From contig JADJYH010000042.1 in the NCBI GenBank assembly GCA_016719855.1, positions 1 to 64,000 on the forward strand: DNA of 64,000 nt, given 5' to 3'. Position numbers and translations under genes: made by a program. Shown one piece after another: positions 52,868 through 62,766 of the stretch (position 1 is its first letter; each line of letters opens with the position of its first letter). The stretch comes from Saprospiraceae bacterium. GTDB taxonomy: Bacteria; Bacteroidota; Bacteroidia; Chitinophagales; Saprospiraceae. Below the pieces are notes generated by a model. That model did not search any database and was not told where the DNA came from. It worked only from the letters and a program-made list of their open reading frames with translations.

Positions 52868-55416
52868 ATGAACGACAAGAAATTTTCAAACAAAGTCAAA
52901 AAAGATAATCTCTGCCAGCCGTGACGAAGCGCTACGGTTGGGGCAGGATTTTATCGGAACGGAGCACCTGCTGCTCGGGCTGATTCGGGAGGCTGACACA
53001 CTCGCCTTCAAGACGCTTGATTCGCTGGATGTTGACCCTGTAGAGTTGCAGCAAATCATCGAGGAGACCGTGCCTAGGCGACCTTCTGCCAATTCGACCA
53101 TTCACATCGGCAACCTGCCGCTCAACAAACAGGCGGAAAAAGTGCTGAAAGTGACCTTCTTGGAAGCGAAAGCTTTTAAGAGCGAAGAAGTGACGCCTGA
53201 GCACCTCGTACTGTCCATCCTGAAGCACAAGGACAACCCTGCTTCCCGCATCCTGAACCATTTCGATATTGATTACGAAATCTTCCGGACGGAACTGGAG
53301 TACGTGCGCCAAGAGGAGGGCGCTACCGAAAGCCCCGAAATCTACAATGCAGCGCCGCCGCCCGACGACGATTCGTTCGACGAGGACGAAAACGCCCGCT
53401 ACCAGCAGCAACAGCGCAAAGGCCAGCAAAAATCTCGCACCCCGGTGCTCGACAATTTCGGGCGGGACGTGACCCGCCATGCAGAAGAAGGCAAGCTCGA
53501 CCCCATCATCGGTCGGGAGAGCGAAATAGAACGGGTATCTCAGATACTCAGCCGCCGCAAAAAGAACAACCCAATCCTCATCGGCGAACCCGGTGTGGGC
53601 AAGACGGCCATCGTGGAGGGTCTCGCACTCCGCATCCACCAGAAAAAAGTGCCACGCACCCTTTTCAACAAGCGTATCGTCATGCTCGATATGGCAGCGA
53701 TGGTGGCAGGCACCAAATACAGGGGCCAGTTCGAGGAGCGCATGAAGGCCATCATGACCGAGTTGGAAAAATCGAGGGACGTCATGCTGTTTATTGATGA
53801 AATCCATACAATCGTGGGCGCCGGTGGCGCAACGGGGTCCCTGGATGCCTCCAACATCTTCAAGCCTGCACTTGCCCGTGGCGAGTTACAGTGCATTGGC
53901 GCCTCTACGCTCGACGAGTATCGCCAGTACATCGAAAAGGATGGTGCACTCGACCGCCGCTTTCAGCGGGTTTTGGTGGAGCCGCCTTCGGCAGACGACA
54001 CCATCCATATCTTGTTGAATATCCGTGATAAATATGAGGAGTTCCACAACGTGGTTTACTCCGACGAAGCCATCAAGGCCTGCGTCCGCCTCAGCGACCG
54101 TTATATGAGCGACCGCTTTTTGCCAGACAAGGCCATAGACGTGCTGGACGAAGTGGGAGCAAGGGTGCATTTGAAAAACATCCATGTACCTAAGCATATC
54201 GAAGAGTACGAAAAGAAAATAGAGCAAATCAAGGAGCAAAAGAACCTTGCTGTAAAGAACCAGCAGTACGAGAAGGCAGCCGACCTGCGCGACGAGGAGA
54301 GCAAACTGCTCCGCCAACTCGATTTTGCCAAGATGCAATGGGAGGAAGAAAGCAAGACCAAGCGCTACCCCGTTGATGAGGAAGACATTGCAGAGGTAGT
54401 GTCCATGATGACGGGCATACCAGTACGCCGGGTGGCCCAGAGCGAGAGCAAGAAGCTCGTGAACATGGCCGATGACATCACCAAGATGATTATTGGACAG
54501 GACGAAGCAGTCAAGAAAATTGTCAAAGCGATTCAGCGCAACCGGGTAGGGTTGAAAGATCCGAAAAAGCCCATTGGCTCGTTCATTTTTCCTTGGCCCT
54601 ACGGGTGTTGGAAAAACGGAGCTTGCGAAGTCGCTGGCACGATACCTTTTTGACTCCGATGATGCGCTCGTTCGGATTGACATGAGCGAGTACATGGAGA
54701 AATTCTCCATCAGCCGCCTCGTTGGTGCGCCTCCGGGCTATGTGGGCTATGAAGAAGGCGGGCAATTGACCGAAAAAGTGCGCCGCAAGCCCTATTCCGT
54801 GGTTTTGTTGGACGAAATCGAAAAGGCCCACCCTGACGTTTACAATATCCTGCTGCAAGTACTTGACGACGGCCAACTGACCGACAGTCTCGGCAGGAAA
54901 GTGGATTTTAAAAACACCATCATCATCATGACCTCCAATATCGGTGTGAGGCAGTTGAAAGATTTTGGACAAGGGGTAGGTTTTGCTACTAAATCACGGG
55001 TAGAGGCCGCTGAGGACAACGCCAAAACGGTAATTCGTGATGCCTTGAAAAAGACCTTCTCCCCAGAGTTCCTCAACCGTATTGACGACGTGGTCATTTT
55101 CAACAGCTTGCAGCGGGAGGAGATTTTCAAAATCATTGATATCTCGTTGAAGCAGGTGTACAAAAGGTTGGAGTCGTTGGGCTACCAGCTTACCCTAACG
55201 GAGGCTGCAAAGAGTTTTGTGGCGGAGAAAGGCTTCGACCCACAGTTTGGGGCAAGGCCGCTTAACCGGGCAATACAGAAATACATCGAAGACCCACTGG
55301 CGGAGTTCCTGCTAAACGAGAACCCTGCGGAAGGCTCCATCCTCGAAGCCACACTTAACGAAGACAGCTCAGGATTGATTATTACACTGGCGAAAGCAGT
55401 TAAAACCGACGCATAA
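52868..55416 (+). CDS. clpC: ATP-dependent Clp protease ATP-binding subunit ClpC (two frameshifts)
   Basis: Hsp100 unfoldase that feeds proteins to ClpP. The corrected length of about 848 aa matches the family. The N domain has EALRLGQDFIGTEHLLLG. The first AAA module has Walker A GEPGVGKT and the second GPTGVGKT. A UVR-like middle region (QYEKAADLRDEESKLLRQL) and the C-terminal GARPLNRAIQKYIEDPLAE are present. Two slips occur. At the A6 run 52898-52903, one fewer A links MNDKKFSNKVKK to IISASRDEA. At 54591-54592, one fewer C gives GSFIFLGPTGVGKT. Both sit in essential sequence and look like sequencing errors. Confidence 0.93.
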
Positions 55417-55689
55417 CGTGAGGAAACCTGCTTTTTTCTAGCTTATTTGATAAATATCCGGCCAATGTTCAACTGGTAGTTGGGCATTGGCCGTTTGTTT
55501 TCTACGTTTGTGATGGAAAATTTCAGAAAGTAGCAGTATTCTGGGTATTCAATTGAAGCTGAGGCGCAACGACTGAACGAAAGCAAAAGAATTAACGTAG
55601 CACAAAAGAATTTTTGGAAGCTGGCCAAGGCGAAAACCCGGGTCAATTTCTGAAGCAACCATATAATTTTTAACAAAATCCATTTTCAT

Positions 55690-56280
55690 TTGGCAAAAGG
55701 ACATTTTAACCGCAACTTCTCAAGGCCGCCAGAGCCTAAGTTTCGCATCAATGAGCAAATTCGGATACCCGAAATCCGCCTCGTGGGTGAAAACTTGGAA
55801 GAGGTCAGCACCATCGTAGGCGAAACAATAGAACCAGGCTCCATCGTACCAACCAGAAAAGCCTTGTTTTGGGCCGATAAAGCCCAACTCGACCTCATCG
55901 AAATCTCTCCAAATGCTGCTCCACCCGTGTGCAGGCTCACCGACTTCAACAAATACCTTTACGAGAAAAAACGGAAGGAAAAGGAGATGAAGGCCAAGGC
56001 CGCTAAGACGGTGTTGAAGGAAATCCGCTTCGGCCCCAACACGGACGACCACGACTTTGAGTTCAAGACCAAACATGCCAAGAACTTCTTGGAAGAAAGT
56101 GCCAAGGTCAAGGCGTACGTACACTTCTTTGGCCGTACCATCGTGTTCAAAGACCGTGGCCGTGACCTCTTGGAGCGCTTCGTGAAGGAGCTGGAAGAAG
56201 TCGGCACACCTGAAGCCCCCATCAAATTGGAGGGCAAGCGGATGATTGTGGTGCTGACACCGAAGAAAAAGAAGGCCTGA
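55690..56280 (+). CDS. infC: Translation initiation factor IF-3
   Basis: Binds the 30S subunit and controls start-codon choice. The 196-aa product has the N domain (FRINEQIRIPEIRLVGEN) and C domain (KEIRFGPNTDDHDFEFKTKH). No ATG exists at the conserved position; TTG at 55690 starts LAKGHFNRNFSRPPEPKFRI. In-frame ATT and ATC codons lie just upstream. Rare start codons on infC are a known autoregulatory feature in other bacteria, so this is plausible here. It lies directly upstream of rpmI and rplT. Confidence 0.9.
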   Translation: MAKGHFNRNFSRPPEPKFRINEQIRIPEIRLVGENLEEVSTIVGETIEPGSIVPTRKALFWADKAQLDLIEISPNAAPPVCRLTDFNKYLYEKKRKEKEMKAKAAKTVLKEIRFGPNTDDHDFEFKTKHAKNFLEESAKVKAYVHFFGRTIVFKDRGRDLLERFVKELEEVGTPEAPIKLEGKRMIVVLTPKKKKA

Positions 56281-56356
56281 GCAAACTTTGCCGAAATAGT
56301 CCGTTCAAACTGTTTTTTATATTACCGTTCACTTGGAAATAACCAATGGAGTTGCT

Positions 56357-56364
56357 TACCTTTG
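56357..56364 (+). promoter_or_regulatory. Candidate -7 box (TACCTTTG) for rpmI-rplT
   Basis: An exact TAnnTTTG match 28 nt before the rpmI start. The -33 candidate is TTGG about 20 nt upstream. It suggests rpmI-rplT can be transcribed apart from infC. Confidence 0.55.
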
Positions 56365-56391
56365 CGCTCCTTTTAACACAAAACGTTCATT

Positions 56392-56589
56392 ATGCCTAAG
56401 ATGAAGTCTCATTCCGGCTCTAAGAAGCGCTTCTCTGTGACCGGCTCCGGCAAGGTCAAGCGTGGCCACGCCAACACCTCACACAGGTTTTGGGGTAAAA
56501 GCGCAAAAGCCAAGCTGCGCCATGCTGGCACCACGGTAGTGGATGCATCAGAAGAGTCCCGTATCAAGCGCTTGCTTGCAGTCGGATAA
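56392..56589 (+). CDS. rpmI: 50S ribosomal protein L35
   Basis: A 65-aa, Lys- and Arg-rich ribosomal protein. MPKMKSHSGSKKRFSVTGSG is the canonical N-terminus of L35, and the Bacteroidota-type C-terminus is complete. It lies between infC and rplT, the conserved order. Confidence 0.96.
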   Translation: MPKMKSHSGSKKRFSVTGSGKVKRGHANTSHRFWGKSAKAKLRHAGTTVVDASEESRIKRLLAVG

Positions 56590-56674
56590 ACAAACAGATT
56601 TTTTAACGAGAGTCCAGGCTGCAAGTATTCACGCCACGGCGTGTTTCCCTGAGCTGTACTAAAAATTCGAAATT

Positions 56675-57020
56675 ATGCCTCGTTCAGTCAATGCGGTAGC
56701 GTCCCGTGCAAGACGCAAAAAAATCCTGAAGGCAGCCAAAGGCTACTTCGGCAGAAGAAAAAACGTCATCAGCGTTGCCAAAAACGCAGTTGACAAAGCA
56801 ATGGGCTACGCTTTCGTAGGCCGCAAGTTGAAAAAGCGGGCTTACCGCCAATTGTGGATTGCCCGTATCAATGCGGGTGCCCGCATCAACGGCACAACCT
56901 ATTCCAGGTTGATGCACAAGCTTTCTGCCAACAAAATTGACCTCAACCGGAAATCGCTCGCAGACCTTGCGCTAAACCACCCTGACTCGTTCAAGGCGGT
57001 TGTCAGTGCTGCGAAAATAG
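56675..57020 (+). CDS. rplT: 50S ribosomal protein L20 (frameshift at last codon)
   Basis: Structural ribosomal protein and, in other bacteria, translational regulator of its operon. MPRSVNAVASRARRKKILKA, RRKNVISVAKNAVDKA and KKRAYRQLWIARINAGARIN are canonical. The written frame runs on to 57136, but the A4 run at 57014-57017 should be A3; this gives GCG AAA TAG and a 114-aa protein, the normal L20 length. The slip again is in a homopolymer. Confidence 0.95.
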
Positions 57021-57044
57021 TTTTTTCGGCACCCAATGCAATGC

Positions 57045-57083
57045 AAAGGGGAATCAACGGTGCCGCCGTTGGTTCCCCTTTTT
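57045..57083 (+). terminator. Terminator of infC-rpmI-rplT
   Basis: A 16-bp stem with one mismatch (57045-57060 with 57066-57081) followed by T5. It lies 24 nt after the corrected rplT stop and would fall inside the uncorrected frame. Confidence 0.8.
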
Positions 57084-57208
57084 CTTGTCAACAGTTTGAT
57101 CCGATTTTACAGATTTCATTAATGGCCACTACCTGATGAGTATCTGTTTCGGATTGATGGTTGATATTCTTCATTTTGGATGGAGAAAACCGGTGTAGAA
57201 TAAACGGC

Positions 57209-57260
57209 CCAAAAGCGAAGGGGGAACATGGCGTGTGCCGTGTTCCCCCTTCGCTTTTGG
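57209..57260. repeat. Long 24-bp hairpin downstream of rplT
   Basis: Two 24-nt arms (57209-57232 and 57237-57260) with one mismatch and a 4-nt loop. An A-run follows, and a second small hairpin (57270-57288) lies beyond. It may be a second, bidirectional terminator or a palindromic element. Confidence 0.7.
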
Positions 57261-57381
57261 CAAAAAAAAGCCTGAACTTACTTCAGGCGATTTTGACAAT
57301 TCTTACAATTATTAACCAAAACTTACGTAGTTCACATTAGCCAACTACCATGCCAAAATTGAAAAATCATTTCAAAAAAAA

Positions 57382-57411
57382 TCCCTTCGCACAGAACTAC
57401 TGGCGAAGGGA
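57382..57411 (-). terminator. Terminator of secDF
   Basis: A 9-bp GC-rich stem (57382-57390 with 57403-57411), followed on the minus strand by T7. It lies about 30 nt after the secF stop. Confidence 0.7.
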
Positions 57412-57440
57412 CTTTAATTTTTACGCTAAGAGCTTGATTG

Positions 57441-58520
57441 TCAAGCTTTTGATTTTGCTCTAGTAAAAGATTTTTTGTCATCCTTACCATCTCCTACTAC
57501 CGGACGATTAGGGATACGAATGTCCCCTTTTGCCAAGTCCGCCATCACGGGTGATGCGATGAAGATGGAGGAGTAGGTACCGACAACGATACCAACCACC
57601 AGTGCGAAGGCAAAGCCTTTGATGCTGCCACTACCGAATACCCATAGAATAAGCACCGTGAACAAGGTGGTCATGGATGTGAGCAATGTCCGGCTCATTG
57701 TACTATTGATGGATTTATTGATGAGGGTATAGGTATTCATCTCCGGGTACTTGGACACATTCTCCCTGATACGGTCATAAACTATCACCGTATCGTTCAC
57801 AGAGTAACCTATGATGGTCAGGATAGCAGCGATGAATGCTTGGTCAATTTCCATCGGGAAGGGCAGAATACCATGCAACAGAGAGAACAGCGATACCACC
57901 ACTAAAGCGTCGTGGGCCGTTGCGATGACTGCACCAAGACTGTACTGCCATTTGTTGAAACGAACCAAGATGTAAAGGAAGATGCCCAACAAGCCGAAGA
58001 CAATGGCTTTCCATGCGCTGTTCCGAAGGTCGTCGGCAACGGTTGGCCCCACCTTGCTGAAAGAGATGACATGCGTGCCCTTGCCATCTGGACTTTTGAA
58101 ATCTTCCAAACTTGCGCCACCGGCCAAGCTTCCCAAGCCTTCGTGCAATTTGGCTATTACTTGTTCCTGCACATTTTCACCCTCTTCTTTCACCATATAG
58201 TCGGTGAGGATGTTGTACGTGTTTTCGGTGTCAACTGCTTTCACAATAGGCGTCTTACCAAACGGTGCAGTTAATGCTTGCCGTATGGCTTCTGTTTCGG
58301 TTGGTTTGTCAAACACTACGTTGTAGGAAAATCCTCCTTTGAAGTCTACACCGAGGTCAAAGCCCCTTGTGAAGAAAGAAACAATGCCAAGCACCGTGAT
58401 TGTAATGGAGACGCCGTAGAAAAGTTTACGCTTACCCATCCAATCCACGTTCAGGTTGGCCAAGGCATTCTTAGTTGGCTCTGTCAGAATGTGAGGTTTT
58501 TGCCTTTGCCTACCCACCAC
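57441..58520 (-). CDS. secF: SecF part of the Sec translocase (probably fused to SecD)
   Basis: Uses the proton-motive force to complete protein export across the inner membrane. The SecF signature is VDFKGGFSYNV, then six predicted membrane segments, with ILTIIGYSVNDTVIVYDRIRE and GSIKGFAFALVVGIVVGTYSS. The written start (58520) overlaps the end of the secD frame. The Bacteroidota protein is normally a single SecDF chain of about 1000 aa. One missing base near 58499 (an A5 run, or TTCTGA) would join …WWVGKGK to …LTEPTKNALANLN for about 1023 aa. I treat the split as a probable sequencing error. Confidence 0.9.
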   Translation of the reverse strand: MVGRQRQKPHILTEPTKNALANLNVDWMGKRKLFYGVSITITVLGIVSFFTRGFDLGVDFKGGFSYNVVFDKPTETEAIRQALTAPFGKTPIVKAVDTENTYNILTDYMVKEEGENVQEQVIAKLHEGLGSLAGGASLEDFKSPDGKGTHVISFSKVGPTVADDLRNSAWKAIVFGLLGIFLYILVRFNKWQYSLGAVIATAHDALVVVSLFSLLHGILPFPMEIDQAFIAAILTIIGYSVNDTVIVYDRIRENVSKYPEMNTYTLINKSINSTMSRTLLTSMTTLFTVLILWVFGSGSIKGFAFALVVGIVVGTYSSIFIASPVMADLAKGDIRIPNRPVVGDGKDDKKSFTRAKSKA

Positions 58521-60511
58521 TCAATTATCAAGCGGCTAACCAAAACGGCTGTGAAGAATGTGAAAATAATACCCCAAATCAGGATGACCGCAAACCCTTT
58601 GATAGGGCCAAGTCCGAAAACGGCAAGGATGATAGCGGTGAGCAACGTGGTCAAGTTGCCGTCAATGATGGCAGAATAGGAGTGCCTGTAACCCTCCCTG
58701 ATGCTGACTGCAAGCGATTTGCCCTCTCGTAGTTCCTCCCTAATCCGCTCAAAAATGATGACGTTTGCATCCACTGCCATACCGATCGTAAGCACGATAC
58801 CTGCAATGCCTGGAAGGGTTAACACTGTGCCGATGGAAGACACGGTGCCAAGCAAAAATACCACGTTGAGGAAAAGAACGATGATGGAAATAACCCCTGC
58901 GCTACCGTAATAAAATAACATGAACGCAAGTACAAGTAGGAAGCCGCCAAAAAGCGCTTTCATACTTGTATCAATGTTTTCCTTCCCAAGTGACGGGCCA
59001 ACGAGTGACTCCTGGATAATTTTAGTTCCCGCAGGCAGCTTCCCTATCTCAAGGATGCTGGCAATGTCGTTGGCTTCTTCGAGTGAAAAACTGCCCGTGA
59101 TTTCCGAAGAACCGCTGAGAATCGGGTTCTGTACACTTGGCGCAGAAACCACGCCGCTGTCCAACACGATTGCGATTTCACGGTTGCCATCTGTGGCGGC
59201 CTTTTGGGTCATTGCGCCCCAAATACGCGCACCTTCTGGATTCATTCGAAGACTGATGGCCAATTCGCCAGTGGTTGGGTTAGGGCTGGCAGAAGCGTCA
59301 GTTACATGGTCGCCTTCAAGTGGAGCAGTGTTTTTGCCCGGTTCTTTTTTGATGGCGTAGAGTTCGTAAATATCTTTGGTAGCAACGCCCTCTTCGTCCT
59401 TTGCTGGCTTGCGTGACCACAGGAAGGTAACATCCGATGGGAACAAGTCCCTGATGCCGGGCTTGGTGAGCATGGCAATCACATCGTCCCGTTTGTTCTT
59501 TTCAGCCTGACCCATTACGGCATAGCCACGGGTACCATTGTTTGGTGTAAAAATATCAAACAAAGGGCCGCTCGTAGCGTCAAGGTTAACCTTGCTTGTA
59601 TCCTCTTTTTGAGCAAGCTTGGTTGAGTCAACGATAATGTTGCCACTGGAATCACGTAGAACGCTGTCCTGGGATGGGGCATCAACTTCGCCAGCATCCA
59701 TTTTCCCCAACCTGTCGTTTGCGGAAGCAAAGCGTGAACCAATGTCGCTGTCGGTGATGCGGTAAACGTTCCAGAACTCAAGCTTGGCTGCACTTTGAAG
59801 GAAGGTACGGGCGCGCTGCGGGTTCTCGATACCAGGTAGCTCCACGAGGATGAGGTCACGACCCTTGTCGAGCGAAACCGTTGGGCCAACCACGCCGAGC
59901 TTGTCAATACGCTGCTTGAGCATCTCGTAGGTACGGCCAACCGTCAAGTCAGCTTCACGGCGAAGGAGGGCAACCACCTGCGCATCGGAAGAACTTGCAT
60001 TGATTTCGTTTTTAAGCGATTCGTTGCGCTTGAAAATAGTGCTCAGCTGTTTGCCACCCGAAGTTTCCTTCCAAGCCTGTGCAAACAGAGAAATATAATC
60101 AGATTGAGTGTTTTGTTGAAGCTGGGTGGCACGGGTCAGTGCATCTTCCACCGATTTGTCGGTAGTATTACCAGCCATCGCACGTATGAAGTCGCGCAGG
60201 TCAACTTGCAGCAAAACGCTCATGCCGCCTTTCAGGTCAAGGCCAAAGCCAAGCTGTGAGCCTTTCAACTCCTGATAGGTATAGGACTTGAGCAACGGAA
60301 TCTTGAAAATTGTTTCGCTGGAAATGGAGTCCAGGTAGCTGGCTCGTTGTAGCCTGTAACAAACTGTGCCCTCGCCATCCGTGCATTTCGAAGCGGCATA
60401 ATTGTCCGCCTTTTTCTCCACCCTCCAAGTGGGAATCATGAACGCAAATTGAATAACGGAGACCACGGCAAAGGCCGCGAGAAAGAACTTAATGAAACCT
60501 TTTCCTTGCAT
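58484..60511 (-). CDS. secD: SecD part of the Sec translocase (probably fused to SecF)
   Basis: Partner of SecF in the Sec export motor. The N-terminal membrane helix (FFLAAFAVVSVIQFAFMIP) is followed by the D domain GLDLKGGMSVLLQVDL and the periplasmic P1 head, with conserved ILVELPGIENPQRARTFLQS. RMNPEGARIWGAMTQKAA comes next. C-terminal helices include VGPSLGKENIDTSMKALFGG, DANVIIFERIREELREGKS and LTAIILAVFGLGPIKGFAVI. The 675-aa frame ends NLTF at 58484, within the SecF frame. Upstream 60512-60981 shows no supported gene. Confidence 0.92.
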   Translation of the reverse strand: MQGKGFIKFFLAAFAVVSVIQFAFMIPTWRVEKKADNYAASKCTDGEGTVCYRLQRASYLDSISSETIFKIPLLKSYTYQELKGSQLGFGLDLKGGMSVLLQVDLRDFIRAMAGNTTDKSVEDALTRATQLQQNTQSDYISLFAQAWKETSGGKQLSTIFKRNESLKNEINASSSDAQVVALLRREADLTVGRTYEMLKQRIDKLGVVGPTVSLDKGRDLILVELPGIENPQRARTFLQSAAKLEFWNVYRITDSDIGSRFASANDRLGKMDAGEVDAPSQDSVLRDSSGNIIVDSTKLAQKEDTSKVNLDATSGPLFDIFTPNNGTRGYAVMGQAEKNKRDDVIAMLTKPGIRDLFPSDVTFLWSRKPAKDEEGVATKDIYELYAIKKEPGKNTAPLEGDHVTDASASPNPTTGELAISLRMNPEGARIWGAMTQKAATDGNREIAIVLDSGVVSAPSVQNPILSGSSEITGSFSLEEANDIASILEIGKLPAGTKIIQESLVGPSLGKENIDTSMKALFGGFLLVLAFMLFYYGSAGVISIIVLFLNVVFLLGTVSSIGTVLTLPGIAGIVLTIGMAVDANVIIFERIREELREGKSLAVSIREGYRHSYSAIIDGNLTTLLTAIILAVFGLGPIKGFAVILIWGIIFTFFTAVLVSRLIIEWWVGKGKNLTF

Positions 60512-60981
60512 GACAAGCGATTTTTTTAGCTGTGATACTTGGGGAACTGCCGTTCAGCTTCCAGAAAGGCCTATTTTCAGGCACCTTCCGATGCAAACCC
60601 GGCATGTTGCTTGACCCAAATTCACATTTTTCGAGTGGTAAAACCTCGTAGAAAGTGTTGGTGTATGATTATTAAAGGCTTATAAATCAATAATTTATAC
60701 AGACAAATTACAAATTTTTAAACCCCTTCCGAAAAAACTGCGCAAATATACGCCTTTTACTCAATTAGCTTGGTTTTGTTTCACCCACTTGGAGGTAAGT
60801 GGTTCGTCATTTTGGGCTATTTTGAATCAATGACAAAAAAGCCGCTATTTCACTGCATCAAGCAACAGAACGATGATAGGATAATCCTCGAAACCATCTA
60901 TTACATCTCGTTCCTCGAAGTCGCAGAAAGTGACGTTCACAAAAAAAATCGTCTTGATGACGCAAGTCATTCTGTCCAGTT

Positions 60982-61010
60982 TTTGATGAACCCTGAAAAT
61001 CATACCTTTG
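60982..61010 (+). promoter_or_regulatory. Promoter of the LysM gene
   Basis: TTTG (60982-60985) and TACCTTTG (61003-61010), spaced by 17 nt, match the Bacteroidota -33/-7 consensus. The leader to the ATG at 61093 is about 75 nt. Confidence 0.65.
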
Positions 61011-61092
61011 CCTAAGCTACATAAAACAACGCTGTCCGGTGGATGCAACATGCAGATAAAGGGCAGCATAACACTTCTAAATCAATAGAATC

Positions 61093-61599
61093 ATGGGACT
61101 TTTTTCTTTCTTGAAAAACGCAGGCACAGCCCTTTTTGGTGGAAAAAAAGCAGAGGCCAAACCTACTGCCCCTGCTCCTACAAGTGCACTCGACCAACTC
61201 GAAAACGCACAATTGGCCATGCGCCTCACCAACCATGTGACCTCGCTCGGCTTGAAAGTGGAAAACCTCAACATTGTGGTGGATGACGACAAGGCCACCA
61301 TCACGGGCATGGCAGCCAGCCAGTCCGAAAAGGAAAAAGTCATACTTGCCGTGGGCAACGTGGCTGGAATCGCCAGTGTTGACGACTGGATGACGGTGGC
61401 AGTTGCTCCAGAGGTTGCTCCAGAACCAGAGGCAGTTTTCTACACCGTAGAAAAAGGTGACACGCTTTCCAAAATCGCCAAGGAACACTACGGCAACGCC
61501 AACAAGTACCCGACCATCTTCGAGGCAAACAAGCCGATGCTGAAGGACGTGGACAAGATTTACCCAGGCCAGGTGCTTCGCATCCCGCCTATCGCCTGA
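61093..61599 (+). CDS. lysM: BON and LysM domain protein (YgaU/Kbp-like)
   Basis: A 168-aa protein. An N-terminal BON-like domain (LEVENLNIVVDDD type; GLKVENLNIVVDDDKATITG, VAGIASVDDWMTV) is followed by a LysM domain (FYTVEKGDTLSKIAKEHYGN … IYPGQVLRIPPIA). The E. coli relative Kbp is a cytoplasmic potassium-binding protein; LysM binds peptidoglycan in other settings. No signal peptide is visible (the start is MGLFSFLKNAGTALFGG), which favours the Kbp-like cytoplasmic form. Confidence 0.88.
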   Translation: MGLFSFLKNAGTALFGGKKAEAKPTAPAPTSALDQLENAQLAMRLTNHVTSLGLKVENLNIVVDDDKATITGMAASQSEKEKVILAVGNVAGIASVDDWMTVAVAPEVAPEPEAVFYTVEKGDTLSKIAKEHYGNANKYPTIFEANKPMLKDVDKIYPGQVLRIPPIA

Positions 61600-61610
61600 C
61601 GGTAAAATTG

Positions 61611-61680
61611 GAAATTGAGAAATTGAGAAATTGGGTTCAAACAGTCGATTGCCATCAATTTCAAAACCTCTCAATTTACC
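61611..61680. repeat. Inverted array between LysM and hydroxyacid dehydrogenase genes
   Basis: Left arm of three gaaattga-type units (61611-61634) and right arm caatttcaaaacctctcaattt (about 61656-61677), partly complementary. It sits between two converging stops. Confidence 0.55.
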
Positions 61681-62638
61681 AACTCAACCACATTCCTCGG
61701 CGCACCTGCCAAAAACGCCCGCACATTTTCCGCTGATTCCTCAATCAACCGCTGCCTCGCCTCGTGAGTTGCCCAAGCGTTGTGCGGGGTGACGATGCAG
61801 TTGGGCAAGCCCAGCAACGGACTACCGCTCTTTGGCGGTTCTTCCGACAGCACATCCAAGCCAGCAGCGGCGATTGTTCCGTTTTCCAATGCAGCTTTCA
61901 AGTCGGCCTCCATTACCAACCCGCCCCGCCCGGTGTTGATGAGCAGCGCAGTCCCTTTCATTTGCGCCAGCGAAATGCTGTTTATAATCCCTTGGTTATC
62001 AGCAGTCAATGGCGCATGAAGGCTCAACACGTCGCTTTGCGCCAGCAATTTTTCAAAAGAAACAAAGTCAACGCCAGCACGGCGGTCACGCTCCGGGTGC
62101 TTGTGGTGCGCCACCACCCTCATGCCGAAGGCCAGTGCGATGTCGGCCACTCGCTGCCCGATTTGCCCAAAGCCGTAAATGCCCATCGTCTTGCCCGCCA
62201 GTTCCGTGAGCGGTGACTGCGTGTAGCTCCAATCGGGCGAAGCTGTCCAACCTCCATCGGCGGTGTGTTGAGCGTGCTTCGCAACTTGGTTGGTCAGCTC
62301 AAGGACGAGGGCGAAAACGTGCTGTGCTGCTGAATTTGCGGCATATCCACGCACGTTGCAAACAGTGATGCCCTGTTTTTGTGCCGCAGCCACGTCCACC
62401 ACGTTGTAGCCGGTGGCCAACACGCTGATGCAGCGCAGACGAGGTAGTTGGGCGAGGGTGGAAGCATCCAGCACAGCCTTGTTCGTCAGCACGATGTCCG
62501 CCTCGGCGGCACGTTCGGCCACGAGTTCGGGTGGGGTGCGGGCATGGACGGTAAGCGCCCCGAGTACCGAAACCGTGCTTCCCAAGAAAGGTCTCCGGGG
62601 TTGACTGTATGCCCGTCGAGTACCACGATGTTTTTCAT
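61671..62638 (-). CDS. D-2-hydroxyacid dehydrogenase, NAD-dependent (one frameshift)
   Basis: Oxidoreductase of the D-isomer-specific family, about 322 aa. The Rossmann motif GIYGFGQIGQRV and the catalytic triad region (Arg in INTGRGGLV, Glu in GLDVLSEEPP, His in VTPHNAWATHE) are visible. The written start region in the long frame (from 62669) is unrelated. A second frame from ATG 62638 reads MKNIVVLDGHTVNPGDLSWE, the true N-terminus. One extra base at the TT at 62579-62580 (plus strand) joins it to STVSVLGALTVHARTP. The substrate (glycerate, lactate or glyoxylate type) cannot be told. Confidence 0.88.
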
Positions 62639-62639
62639 T

Positions 62640-62736
62640 TTTAGACTTTAGACAAGCGACTTTAGACATTAGAATGAGACATCAGAGCGGCCAGTTACCC
62701 CATCTAATATCTAAAGTCTCTTGTCTAAAGTCTAAA
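62640..62736. repeat. Large inverted repeat of TTTAGAC heptamers between divergent genes
   Basis: Two 34-nt arms (62640-62673 and 62703-62736) are complementary with two mismatches, around a 29-nt loop. Each arm is built from 7-nt tttagac-like units. The left arm begins 1 nt from the ATG of the hydroxyacid dehydrogenase gene. Confidence 0.92.
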
Positions 62737-62766
62737 TTATAAGAGATTTGCGGCTTATTTCAATAA

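Noticed and set aside
18052..54600. Programmed frameshifting in clpC, murF-alr or the surface genes
   Set aside because: The slips fall at different homopolymers with insertions and deletions alike and no shared slippery motif; sequencing error is simpler.
55443..55676. A 77-aa minus-strand frame between clpC and infC
   Set aside because: It sits in the leader of infC, has no recognisable motif, and opposes a well-supported gene pair.
60770..61069. Overlapping small frames upstream of the LysM gene
   Set aside because: Two opposing frames of similar length, neither protein-like; the promoter of the LysM gene lies within.
5291..62736. CRISPR array
   Set aside because: Units are 7-8 nt and directly adjacent, with no spacers, and no cas genes are present.
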